From Vicinamibacteria bacterium (GTDB taxonomy: Bacteria; Acidobacteriota; Vicinamibacteria; Fen-336): 45,173 nt of DNA. The stretch spans positions 1 to 45,173 of the forward strand of contig DATMML010000013.1 in the NCBI GenBank assembly GCA_035570235.1, given 5' to 3'. This document shows, in pieces, positions 9,124-17,038 of this stretch; the first letter of the stretch is position 1, and each line of letters begins with the position of its first letter. Both the position numbers and the translations under genes were made by a program. The notes beneath the pieces were generated by a model. The model saw only the letters and a list, made by a program, of their open reading frames with translations, searched no databases and was not told the origin of the DNA.

Positions 9124-10628
9124 GGCTTTCCCCGGCAGAGACGATAGATCTCGTCGCAAAGGAGACCCCCCGGCTTGAAAGTCTGAGCCACGAGGCTGCC
9201 AAGATGGGCCCAACTCTCGGCGGGGGGCGGGGGGGAGGTGGGGTCGGCGCGGGGAACCACGAGGAGGGTGGGGCGGGCGGCCGCCCAGGCGGTGATGGCG
9301 GGTAGGGCGGAGGGATCGCCCAGGTCCCAGTCCTCGAGCTGGACGCGGGGCTCGTTCCTGAACTCCAGGTCGAGGAGCAGCGGCGTCAGGCGGAGGGTGC
9401 GCGAGTGCGTCACGTGAGTCACGACCGTGATGCCGGCTGGGTACCGGGCCAGCTCCCCGCGCACGAAGGCCAGCGTGTCCCGTACCCCGTAGCCCGAGGT
9501 CCAGCCGGAGATGAACTGGTCCCGGTCCGGGGGGGGCAAGGCGGCGCGGGAGGGATCGTTCCAGAGGTCGTAGTCGAGCCGCAGCGCGGAGGCGATGGCG
9601 AGGAGGAAGAGAACGCCGAAGAGGGCACCCTGGCCGGCTATCGGCAGACGCAGCCGGTCGGCCAGGGAGTCGAGGAGGGAGGAAAAGGCGGCCGCCGCAA
9701 GCACGAGGAAAGGGACGCTCGTGAAGAGTAGATAGCGCGGGAGCCCACGAGTGATGCAGGCGGAGAAGGCCAGGAGGGGAAGAAGGGTAAGAAGGGCCAG
9801 GAGGAGGCCGGGCCGGGAGCGCCGCGCCGCCGCCATGACGAGGCCCGCGACCCCGAGGACGATGAGGGGCACCGTCCAGTAGAGGGAAAGCCAGCCCGCG
9901 GCCAGATGCAGATTCACGCCCAGTCTCTCCCGGAGGCCGATGTCCGTGTGCGTCGCCATCTCCACCATGAAGCTCATCTGGGCCCCCCTCGCCCAGAGCA
10001 GCAGGGGGTAGGCGACAAGAGCCACGGCCAGGGCGTGAGCGGCGAGGAGAGGCCGGACCATCGCCCGCGCGGGCCGGAGCAGGAGCACACTCACCACGGG
10101 AATGCCCAGCATGGGCAGCCCCGTGATCTTGGTGTAGACCACCAGGGCCATGACCAGACCGAGCAGCAGGCCCCCCCGGACGGTCGGGAACTCAACCAGC
10201 CGGAGGCTCAGGAGGAGGGTTGCGGCGCCGAGGGTGGAGAGAAGGGGATCGGCCAGGACCAGCCGGTCGTAGAGGAGCGTGAAGGGGCAAAAGACGTAGA
10301 AGAGCGCTGACACCAGGCCCACCCGCGGCCCGTAAAGACGGCGGCCGATCTCGAAGCAGGCCCAGAGCGTGACCGCGCCCATCGCCACGCTCAGGGCGCG
10401 GTCGCGGAGGAGCGGGTCTCCGCCCAGGGGTGTGAGAAGCGCGTCCAGCCACACGCCCAGGGCCCGCCCCCAGTCCCAGGGCCTCCACCAGGCCTTCTTG
10501 CCCTCCGCGATCAACATCGCCCAGCGGATGTGCAGGGCCTCGTCCAGGAAGATGGGGAGCGAGGTGAGGCGGAAGAGCCGGCTCGGAAAGTACAGCGAGT
10601 AGAGGAGAAGGGCGTGCGAACGGCCCAA
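9111..10628 (-). CDS. GT39/ArnT-like membrane glycosyltransferase
   Basis: A 505-residue polytopic GT-C protein of the PMT/ArnT (glycosyltransferase 39) type. It would move a sugar from a polyprenyl-phosphate donor to a lipid or protein on the outer face of the inner membrane. The first loop has the acidic pair in LPIFLDEALHIRW, the expected catalytic site of GT-C enzymes. Around ten hydrophobic segments follow, then a soluble C-terminal domain of about 120 residues. The TTG start at 10628 is the first available and lacks a clear ribosome-binding site, so the exact N-terminus is uncertain. It follows the DUF4013 gene by 6 bases and overlaps addB by 13. Confidence 0.82.
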   Translation of the reverse strand: MGRSHALLLYSLYFPSRLFRLTSLPIFLDEALHIRWAMLIAEGKKAWWRPWDWGRALGVWLDALLTPLGGDPLLRDRALSVAMGAVTLWACFEIGRRLYGPRVGLVSALFYVFCPFTLLYDRLVLADPLLSTLGAATLLLSLRLVEFPTVRGGLLLGLVMALVVYTKITGLPMLGIPVVSVLLLRPARAMVRPLLAAHALAVALVAYPLLLWARGAQMSFMVEMATHTDIGLRERLGVNLHLAAGWLSLYWTVPLIVLGVAGLVMAAARRSRPGLLLALLTLLPLLAFSACITRGLPRYLLFTSVPFLVLAAAAFSSLLDSLADRLRLPIAGQGALFGVLFLLAIASALRLDYDLWNDPSRAALPPPDRDQFISGWTSGYGVRDTLAFVRGELARYPAGITVVTHVTHSRTLRLTPLLLDLEFRNEPRVQLEDWDLGDPSALPAITAWAAARPTLLVVPRADPTSPPPPAESWAHLGSLVAQTFKPGGLLCDEIYRLCRGKPCGT

Positions 10629-10634
10629 ACGCGC

Positions 10635-11357
10635 CTAGACCGAGCCGGGGTTGAGGCGCACGGTTTCCCCGAGAGCGAAGCCCAGGACGCAATAGCCCCA
10701 GAAGGCTACCGGAAAGACGCCCACGCAGCAGAGCAGGACCCCGAACTGGGCCACGAAGCCGGCCAGGAGGTGGAGCACGAGGGAGAGGGCGTAGTTGCCG
10801 AGGTTGGCCCGGATGAACTCGAACGTCTCGCGGAAGGCGAAGCCGGCCCCGAAGTCGTCCTTCATGACCACGCGCACGAAAGCAGCGGGCAGGTAGAGAG
10901 CGAGGGCCAGCATGAGGATCAGAAAGAGAGCGTAGAGGCCCGTAAAGCCTAGGCCCCCCAGGGCGGCCACCGCCCCGCCGGCATCCTCCGAGCGACCGGC
11001 CGCGGCGCCGAGCGAGATGAGGGCCAGGCAACCGACCCCGGCCGGGATGCCCACGATCAGCCCCACCCCCACCGTGTAGACGAAGTAGAGACCGACGAGC
11101 CTCACGCCGTCACCGAAGATCCCCCCCAGGTCATCCCAATCCGGCAGCGGCCGCGCTTCGCCCGCCGCCACCCGCTTCAAGAGGCGCGCCCAGTACCCGG
11201 CCACGAAGAAAGCGCCCACGATCAGAGGAGACAGGAGCGCGAAGAGGCCCCCGATCAGGATCTTCTTGATCCATTCCGGGTCCTCGAACACGAAGCGCAA
11301 GCACTGTGCGAAGTCGATCGTGGGGGGCCCGGTCGGGGTGACGGACGCGGTGGACAT
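10635..11357 (-). CDS. DUF4013 family membrane protein
   Basis: A 240-residue membrane protein with about five hydrophobic segments. The N-terminal half has the features I associate with DUF4013: a short cytoplasmic start with DFAQCLRFVFEDPEWIKKIL, a Gly-rich first helix, and a loop with RPLPDWDDLGGIFGDGVRL. Members are of unknown function. It appears to be the first gene of a minus-strand run through the glycosyltransferase, addB and addA. A candidate promoter sits just upstream. Confidence 0.8.
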   Translation of the reverse strand: MSTASVTPTGPPTIDFAQCLRFVFEDPEWIKKILIGGLFALLSPLIVGAFFVAGYWARLLKRVAAGEARPLPDWDDLGGIFGDGVRLVGLYFVYTVGVGLIVGIPAGVGCLALISLGAAAGRSEDAGGAVAALGGLGFTGLYALFLILMLALALYLPAAFVRVVMKDDFGAGFAFRETFEFIRANLGNYALSLVLHLLAGFVAQFGVLLCCVGVFPVAFWGYCVLGFALGETVRLNPGSV

Positions 11358-11391
11358 GCTGACCTCGATTGGTTGTCAGCGGCAGGCCGAG

Positions 11392-11418
11392 GCTATAACG
11401 TGGGCCGGCTCCGGTCAA
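11392..11418 (-). promoter_or_regulatory. Candidate sigma-70 promoter for the DUF4013-GT39-addBA run
   Basis: On the minus strand TTGACC (11413-11418) is followed by TATAGC (11392-11397) at a 15-base spacing, or by TAGCCT (11390-11395) at 17. The -35 contains the TGA stop of the upstream MFS gene. The reading is plausible but not strong. Confidence 0.4.
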
Positions 11419-12596
11419 ACCGAGGTCGGGGGCGTCCTCTCTGGTACCAGCGTCCACAGACCAAGCGCGGCGACGCCGGCGAGGGCAGCGCCCGCAGCCA
11501 GCGCGGTCCCCGCCCCGAAACGTTGCCACAGCGCGCCCGTCAGGAGGCTGGCAAAGAGCGCCATGCCCCCCGTCACCGCGTGGTAGAGGCCGAAGGCCCG
11601 GCCGCGTTCGTCCGCCGGCGCCAGCTGGGCCACCAGAGCCCGCTCCGGACCCTCGGTCAGGGCCGGGAATAGCCCATAGAGACCGAACAGCAGCCAGATC
11701 GACCCCGCAGAGGTCGCACCTGCGAAGCCCGCGTAGGCTAGGGCGTAGACGAACCAGCCCGCGAGAATCGCCTCTTTCCGGCCCCGGCGGTCGGCTAGCA
11801 CCCCGCCGTGGGTGCTGACTGCGGCTTTGACCACATGGTGGAACGTCCAGAGGAGAGGGATCAGGATCAAGCTCACGCCCGCCTCCTGGGCCTTGAGGAG
11901 CAGGAAGGCATCGGAGGAGTTGCCCAGGCTGAAGATGGCGAGCACGCCCAGGTAGAGGTGGAGCGATCCGCGGCGGGGAGGCTCGGCGCCTCCCGGTATT
12001 CCCGAAGCGGCGGGGGGAGATGAAATGGGCTGCCCCTCCCGCACCCCAAAGACCAGCACGGCCATGGCGAGGACCGCGGGCAGCGCGGCCAGGGCGAAAA
12101 CCGTCCGCAGATCGCTCCCGGCCAGGAGGAGGGCGGAGGCCAAGAGGGGGCCGACCACCGCCCCCGTGTGATCGAGGGCGCGCTGGAAACCGAAGGCCCG
12201 ACCCCGCTGCCCCTCGGCCGTGATCTCCACGACGAGGGCGTCCCGCGGCGCGCTGCGCACGCCCTTGCCCACGCGGTCGAGAAGGCGCACGGCCAGCACG
12301 TGGAAGGGGGCGGCGGCGAGAGCGACCAGCGGGCGCACCGCGGAGGAGAGGCCGTAGCCCGCCACTACCAGAGGCTTGCGCCGGGGCAAGCGATCGGAAA
12401 GAAGGCCGGAGGCGATCTTGAGCAGGCTCGCCACCGCCTCCGCCAGGCCCTCCACGAGGCCCAGGAAGGCCGGACTCGCCTTTAGGATCCCCGTGAGAAA
12501 GGCGGGCAGGAGGGGATAAATCATCTCGCTGCTGGCGTCGGTGAGCAGGCTGACGAGGCCAAGCATCTTGACCGGCCGGGGGAGAGGGGGGTCCAC
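11415..12596 (-). CDS. MFS transporter
   Basis: A 393-residue major facilitator with 10-12 hydrophobic segments. The N-terminal half has LGLVSLLTDASSEMIYPLLP in the first helix and the loop 2-3 motif GLLSDRLPRRKPLV, the usual G-x-x-x-D-R-x-x-R-R gate. It then has LLDRVGKGVRSAPRDALV, a signature of a widespread uncharacterised bacterial MFS subgroup. The GTG start at 12596 is chosen because the family normally has a few residues before the LGLVS helix; ATG 12566 is the alternative. Substrate unknown. It lies 44 bases after the second MFS gene on the same strand. Confidence 0.85.
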   Translation of the reverse strand: MDPPLPRPVKMLGLVSLLTDASSEMIYPLLPAFLTGILKASPAFLGLVEGLAEAVASLLKIASGLLSDRLPRRKPLVVAGYGLSSAVRPLVALAAAPFHVLAVRLLDRVGKGVRSAPRDALVVEITAEGQRGRAFGFQRALDHTGAVVGPLLASALLLAGSDLRTVFALAALPAVLAMAVLVFGVREGQPISSPPAASGIPGGAEPPRRGSLHLYLGVLAIFSLGNSSDAFLLLKAQEAGVSLILIPLLWTFHHVVKAAVSTHGGVLADRRGRKEAILAGWFVYALAYAGFAGATSAGSIWLLFGLYGLFPALTEGPERALVAQLAPADERGRAFGLYHAVTGGMALFASLLTGALWQRFGAGTALAAGAALAGVAALGLWTLVPERTPPTSV

Positions 12597-12640
12597 CGCG
12601 CGATTCTAGGCGCGGGCAGCCCGAACGGGGAGCCGCCCCC

Positions 12641-14044
12641 TCAGGCCTGGCCGGCCTCCCGGATGGCCCGATCCGTGTCCGTGACCACGAGGAGGAGAAA
12701 GCCCACGGCGAAGAGCGTGATCAAGGAGAGCAAGGCCTGACGGTAGGAGTTGGTCCCGCTCACCACGAGGGCAAAGATGAAAGGGCCGATCCAGGAAGTG
12801 CCGCTGTTGGCGATCTCGTAGAGTCCGAAGAAGGAGGCCTCCCGCTGGGGAGGGATCATGCACGAGAATAATGACCGGGAGAGGGCCTGGGAGCCGCCCA
12901 GCACGACCGCGATGACGGCCGCCATCCCCCAGGCCTGGGCCTCGGTCTGAAAGGCGGCGTAGGCGTAGACGACCACGCCCGACCAGATCGCGAGCGCCAA
13001 GAGGAGGGCGCTCTTGGCGCCGCTGAAGGCCGCGATGCGCTCGAAGAAGAGCGCACCCCCGAACCCCACGAACTGCACCATCAGCATCAGGCCGAGCAGG
13101 AAGGCTTCGTCCACCTCCCGGCCGCGGGCCACGAAGAGCTCCTGGGCGAAGAAGACCGCGGCCACGGAGATGACGGTCTGGATGCCGTCATTGAAGAACA
13201 GATAGGCGATGAGGTAGCTCCGCGTCCGCGGAAGTCGGCTGAGCTCCCGGAAAGTGCCCCTGAGCTCTGAGAGAGCCACGGCCAGATAGCTCCGGCCCAG
13301 CGGCCGGGCCCTCGCGGCCGCCCTCGCTCTCAGGCGGCGAAAGGTGATGAGGGAGAAGCCGACCCACCAGAGGCCGGCGGAGAGCAGGGAGAGGCGGACG
13401 GCGCGGCCCCGGGGGATTCCCAGATCGGGGGCGAAGCGCATGAAGACCAGGTTGGCGGCGAGGAGGAGCCCGCCCCCGAGGTAACCCAGGGCATAGCCAC
13501 GGCTCGAGACGCGGTCGCGCTGGTCCGGGGGGACGATCTCGGGCAGGAAGGCGTTGTAGAGGACCGTGGTGGCGCCAAGGCTCAGGTTGGCCACGATGAA
13601 GAGGAGGCCGCCCCAGCGGAAGTCCAGACCCGCGCCCACGAAAAACAAGAGGCAGGTCGCCCCCGCCCCGATGTAGCCGGTGAGCACCAAGATGCGCTTC
13701 TTCGCGTGTGAATAATCGGCGATGGCTCCCAGCAGGGGCAGGAGGAATAGCTGGAGGAGGACGGACAGGGAGACGCACAGGAAGAAGAATGATTTGGCGG
13801 TAACGGTGCCGAGCAAGGAGAGGGCAAAGACCCGGCCATTTTCACCCACCGCCTGCTGCGCGAGGTCGGTCAGGTAGGGCCCGAAGAGCACGGTGGCGAC
13901 GGTGGTCACGAAGCCGTGGAAAGCCCAGGCATACATCATCCAGCCGAAGACCTCCGGGCGTGGGCCGGCTTCGGTTGGCAGGACCTCGGAGCGGCTCGGG
14001 GGGTGCCCTTGGCCAGGGCCGGTCTCCGGATCCTTTGGCGTCAC
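12641..14044 (-). CDS. UMF1-type MFS transporter (Atg22-like)
   Basis: A 467-residue polytopic carrier. The N-terminal FGWMMYAWAFHGFVTTVATV and the following FGPYLTDLAQ match the UMF1/Atg22 subgroup, which starts with a 'WxxYDWANSxF'-like helix. GAIADYSHAKKRILV is the loop 2-3 gate. About 12 membrane helices follow. Atg22 exports amino acids from yeast vacuoles; bacterial members are mostly uncharacterised. The start is GTG at 14044, whose GTGA overlaps the acyltransferase stop, so the two are translationally coupled. Confidence 0.85.
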   Translation of the reverse strand: MTPKDPETGPGQGHPPSRSEVLPTEAGPRPEVFGWMMYAWAFHGFVTTVATVLFGPYLTDLAQQAVGENGRVFALSLLGTVTAKSFFFLCVSLSVLLQLFLLPLLGAIADYSHAKKRILVLTGYIGAGATCLLFFVGAGLDFRWGGLLFIVANLSLGATTVLYNAFLPEIVPPDQRDRVSSRGYALGYLGGGLLLAANLVFMRFAPDLGIPRGRAVRLSLLSAGLWWVGFSLITFRRLRARAAARARPLGRSYLAVALSELRGTFRELSRLPRTRSYLIAYLFFNDGIQTVISVAAVFFAQELFVARGREVDEAFLLGLMLMVQFVGFGGALFFERIAAFSGAKSALLLALAIWSGVVVYAYAAFQTEAQAWGMAAVIAVVLGGSQALSRSLFSCMIPPQREASFFGLYEIANSGTSWIGPFIFALVVSGTNSYRQALLSLITLFAVGFLLLVVTDTDRAIREAGQA

Positions 14045-15177
14045 CTTGCGTCGTGCTCCTCTGAGAACCGGAGCGCCGCATACCCACTCACGGGGGCGGC
14101 GATTGCCATGACGAATCCTCCGACCGGCCCCGCCCAGTGAACGGCGAGGGCCGTCTCGGCGACCCAGAAAACCGGAAAGGTCAAAAGGCCCGCCAGCAGC
14201 TTGTAGGTAGCCGGTTCGTCGGGAGTGGTGGAAACGCGGTCGGAGATCCAGCCCGGCAGGCGATACGGGAGCCAGTTCAGGGGCACGCCAATGAGGTACA
14301 CGGAGAGCCCTAGGAGAAGGCGGGCGGCCCGAAGCCAGGGCGCGGAGGGCTTCGACGGCGCGAGCGCCTCGGCCGACCAGCCGTCCCCACGGGTGACGAG
14401 GTCCAGGCCATCGGCGAGGCGTGTCGTGAGCGCGCGGACCGCCGCCCCCGGTTCGTCGCGGTACCGAGCGGCCTCCGACGCGGGGTCGATCGGAAGACCC
14501 ACCCTCACTCTCACCCGCGAGCGAAAGGTCTCCTTGGCCTCGTAGCCCAGTCCGACGGGTACGATGCGTATCCCCAAAGGCCCGTAACGATCCTCCGCTT
14601 CGAGCACGATCCGCGCCGCTCCGGTTTTCAGGGGAAGGCGATGCCGCTCGTTGTGGCTCATGCCCTCGGGGAACAGTGCGATGTTGATTCCCGCCCGCAG
14701 GGCTTCGTGGCAGCGGGCGAAGGTCGCGAAATTCCCGGCCACGTCGACGCCCGGATCCTGACGACGGTAGACGGGGAGGGCTCCGATCAGGACCAGGAGG
14801 GGGCGCATGACGGGATGCGACCAGAGCGTGCTCTTGGCCAGCAGGCGAGGCCGCGCGCCCGGGAGGGCCAGCAGGAGGACCCCATCCACGACGGAGTTGT
14901 TGTGGTTCGCGGCGAAAACAAGCGGCCGATCGTGGGGGACTTGTTCCATTCCCACCACTTCGATCTTGCGGAAGAAGATGTGCTGGACGAGCCCGGCGAG
15001 GCCCACCACTGCCTTGTCCAGGCCGCGCCGCAGGTGTGGCCTTTGAGCTTCCGGCGGTCTCGGGTCGGCTGGCAGCATGGGGTCAAGACCGGCCGGACCG
15101 CTGCGGCCCGCCCCGGCCTCCGCGCCGCCGATATTGTGCATCAGGGCGGAGTCGGCGTCCCAGAGGCCGTTCACCAT
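14041..15177 (-). CDS. Glycerol-phosphate acyltransferase, Gpt2/Sct1-like PlsC fold
   Basis: A 378-residue membrane acyltransferase, probably in phospholipid synthesis. The acceptor motif reads AANHNNSVVDG, with five residues between His and Asp. This differs from classical HX4D of PlsC but agrees with the NHxNxxxD version of the Gpt2/Sct1-type group. ALFPEGMSHNERHRLPLKTG is the conserved glycerolipid-binding block. Two C-terminal hydrophobic stretches follow (LLLGLSVYLIGVPLNWLP and a second near the end). The start is uncertain: ATG 15177, 15141 and 15078 are all in frame and none has a strong ribosome-binding site. The similarity begins only after 15078. It overlaps the UMF1 gene by 4 bases. 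Confidence 0.83.
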   Translation of the reverse strand: MVNGLWDADSALMHNIGGAEAGAGRSGPAGLDPMLPADPRPPEAQRPHLRRGLDKAVVGLAGLVQHIFFRKIEVVGMEQVPHDRPLVFAANHNNSVVDGVLLLALPGARPRLLAKSTLWSHPVMRPLLVLIGALPVYRRQDPGVDVAGNFATFARCHEALRAGINIALFPEGMSHNERHRLPLKTGAARIVLEAEDRYGPLGIRIVPVGLGYEAKETFRSRVRVRVGLPIDPASEAARYRDEPGAAVRALTTRLADGLDLVTRGDGWSAEALAPSKPSAPWLRAARLLLGLSVYLIGVPLNWLPYRLPGWISDRVSTTPDEPATYKLLAGLLTFPVFWVAETALAVHWAGPVGGFVMAIAAPVSGYAALRFSEEHDAR

Positions 15178-15255
15178 GGCTGCCGCGTCCGCCAAAACGT
15201 CGGCTAGGGACGCGGCTCGCGCACGTAGTGTAAGCTCTGTCGCCGAGGAGGATCC

Positions 15256-15588
15256 ATGACCACACCTCGCCGTCGCTTCCTCGGCACCCTGGCCGCGGTG
15301 CCCTTGGCCCCCGGGGCGCTTGCCCTCCCCCAAACCACGCCTCCGCCGGCAGCGGCGTCACCCTCACCCTCTCCCCCCAGCCCTGTCGCGGAAGCCCTCG
15401 CGGAGGTGGCCCGCCGCCGCTACGGCGCCCATTTTGACAGCGGCGATTCTGAGGCCGTCCTCAAGCTTGTGGCCGAGAACCTGAAGGCGGCGGAGCGTCT
15501 GCAAGCGCGGCGGCTCGGGAATGCCGACGAGCCGGTGACGGTCTTTGCCGCCCGGCCCCGACCGGCCAAGAGCGGAGCCCGGCGGTGA
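15256..15588 (+). CDS. Small twin-arginine-signal protein coupled to an amidase
   Basis: A 110-residue protein of unknown function. It begins TPRRRFLGTLAAVPLAPGALA, a good Tat signal (twin Arg, FLG, Ala-rich core). A Pro/Ser linker of about 25 residues and a short helical stretch (VAEALAEVARRRYGAHF) follow. A strong Shine-Dalgarno GAGGAGGA lies at 15244-15251. Its TGA overlaps the GTG start of the amidase. The amidase carries no export signal of its own, so this protein may be an exported partner or an unrelated lead gene. The helical part somewhat resembles small oxidoreductase-associated Tat proteins, but I could not assign a family. Confidence 0.72.
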   Translation: MTTPRRRFLGTLAAVPLAPGALALPQTTPPPAAASPSPSPPSPVAEALAEVARRRYGAHFDSGDSEAVLKLVAENLKAAERLQARRLGNADEPVTVFAARPRPAKSGARR

Positions 15589-17036
15589 TCGGCGACGACA
15601 TCCTGTTCTCTTCTGTCCGCGAGCTGGGCCTCCTGCTCAAGAGCCGGAAGATATCCGCCGTCGATCTGACGGAAGCCTACCTGCAGCGGCTGGAGACCAT
15701 CGGTCCTAAGCTCGGGGCGGTCGTGACGGTGACACGTGAGCTGGGCCTTGCCCAGGCCCACAAGGCGAACCAGGAGATCCTGGCCGGAAAATACCGGGGA
15801 CCCCTGCACGGCATCCCCTTCGGGGCCAAGGACCTCCTGGCTACGAAAGGCATCCCCACCACCTGGGGGGCGGAGCCCTACCGGAGTCAGGTCTTTGACG
15901 AGGACGCGACCGTGATCGAGCGTCTGCGCGAGGCGGGGGCCGTGCTCGTGGCCAAGCTGGCCATGGTCGAGCTCGCGGGCGGGATGGGCTACAACAACCC
16001 CGATGCCAGCTTCACCGGCCCCGGCCGCACGCCCTGGAACCTCGAGTACTGGAGCGGCGGCTCCTCGAGCGGGTCCGGTGCCGCCACCGCTGCCGGCCTG
16101 GTTGCCTTCGCGATAGGTTCCGAGACCTCCGGCTCGATCCTGACCCCCGCCACGTTCTGTGGACTCTCCGGCCTGCGCCCCACATACGGGCTTGTCCCCC
16201 GGCACGGAGCCATGGCTCTCTGCTGGACGCTCGACAAACTGGGACCCCTATGCCGCACCGCCGACGACTGCGGTCTGGTGCTGGCCGCCATCTCCGGCCC
16301 CGACCCCAAGGACCCCACCACCGAGGGCAGCTTCACCTACAACCTGCGCGGAGCGGAGGAGGGGGGGGCGGCCCGGCGCTTCCGGATCGGCGTGATCAAG
16401 GACGCGGACCTCGGGGCCGACCCCGACGTGAAGGCCAACTTTGCGAAGTCGCTCGAGACCCTCCGCACCTTCGCCACCCTGGACACGGATGTGCCCTTTC
16501 CCGACTTTCCATGGGGGCCGGCGGTGAAGGTGATCGTAGACGCCGAGGGTGCGGCCGCCTTCCGCGACCTCATCGAGAGCGGGGGTACCCAGAGCCTCCG
16601 GGCCAAGAAGGACCGCGTAGGGGGCTACGCGATGATGATGACGCTGGCGGTGGACTACATCCAGGCCTTGCGCGTGCGCGTGCCCATGCGGGCGGCCCTG
16701 GACGCTCTCCTCTCCCAGTACGACGCCCTGGTGGCCCCCACCCGGCGCGACGGCGGGCGCCGAATCGGGTACGACTTTGACCAGCCGCCTGCGGGGACGC
16801 CCTCCCCCAGCCCCTCGCCCGTCCCGGAAGGGCCCGTGGCCCCCGCCACCATCCCCGCCGGCAACTTGGTGGGAGTGCCCGCTCTCTGCGTCCCCAACGG
16901 CTTCGGCGGCCACGGCGTTCCCACCTCGCTCCAGCTCATCGGTCGGGCTTTCTCGGAGCCCACCCTGCTGGCCATCGCGGACCGCTACCAACAGGCGACG
17001 GACTGGCACCAGAGACGGCCCCAACTCCCCGCCTAA
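15585..17036 (+). CDS. Amidase-signature family hydrolase
   Basis: A 483-residue enzyme of the amidase signature family (GatA, fatty-acid amide hydrolase). The Ser-cisSer-Lys triad is visible: Lys82 in GIPFGAKDLL, the cis-Ser in GGSSSGSG (about 160), and the nucleophile Ser184 in GSETSGSIL. It hydrolyses a C-N amide bond; the substrate is unknown. It is not GatA, because there is no gatB or gatC nearby and the context is catabolic. The GTG start at 15585 overlaps the preceding TGA, and the stop is 2 bases before the molybdopterin enzyme. An insertion rich in Pro and Ser sits near residue 405. Confidence 0.93.
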   Translation: MIGDDILFSSVRELGLLLKSRKISAVDLTEAYLQRLETIGPKLGAVVTVTRELGLAQAHKANQEILAGKYRGPLHGIPFGAKDLLATKGIPTTWGAEPYRSQVFDEDATVIERLREAGAVLVAKLAMVELAGGMGYNNPDASFTGPGRTPWNLEYWSGGSSSGSGAATAAGLVAFAIGSETSGSILTPATFCGLSGLRPTYGLVPRHGAMALCWTLDKLGPLCRTADDCGLVLAAISGPDPKDPTTEGSFTYNLRGAEEGGAARRFRIGVIKDADLGADPDVKANFAKSLETLRTFATLDTDVPFPDFPWGPAVKVIVDAEGAAAFRDLIESGGTQSLRAKKDRVGGYAMMMTLAVDYIQALRVRVPMRAALDALLSQYDALVAPTRRDGGRRIGYDFDQPPAGTPSPSPSPVPEGPVAPATIPAGNLVGVPALCVPNGFGGHGVPTSLQLIGRAFSEPTLLAIADRYQQATDWHQRRPQLPA

Positions 17037-17038
17037 AC

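Noticed and set aside
7516-9147. Long plus-strand frame opposite addB
   Set aside because: Same cause; no recognisable protein pattern and no ribosome-binding site.
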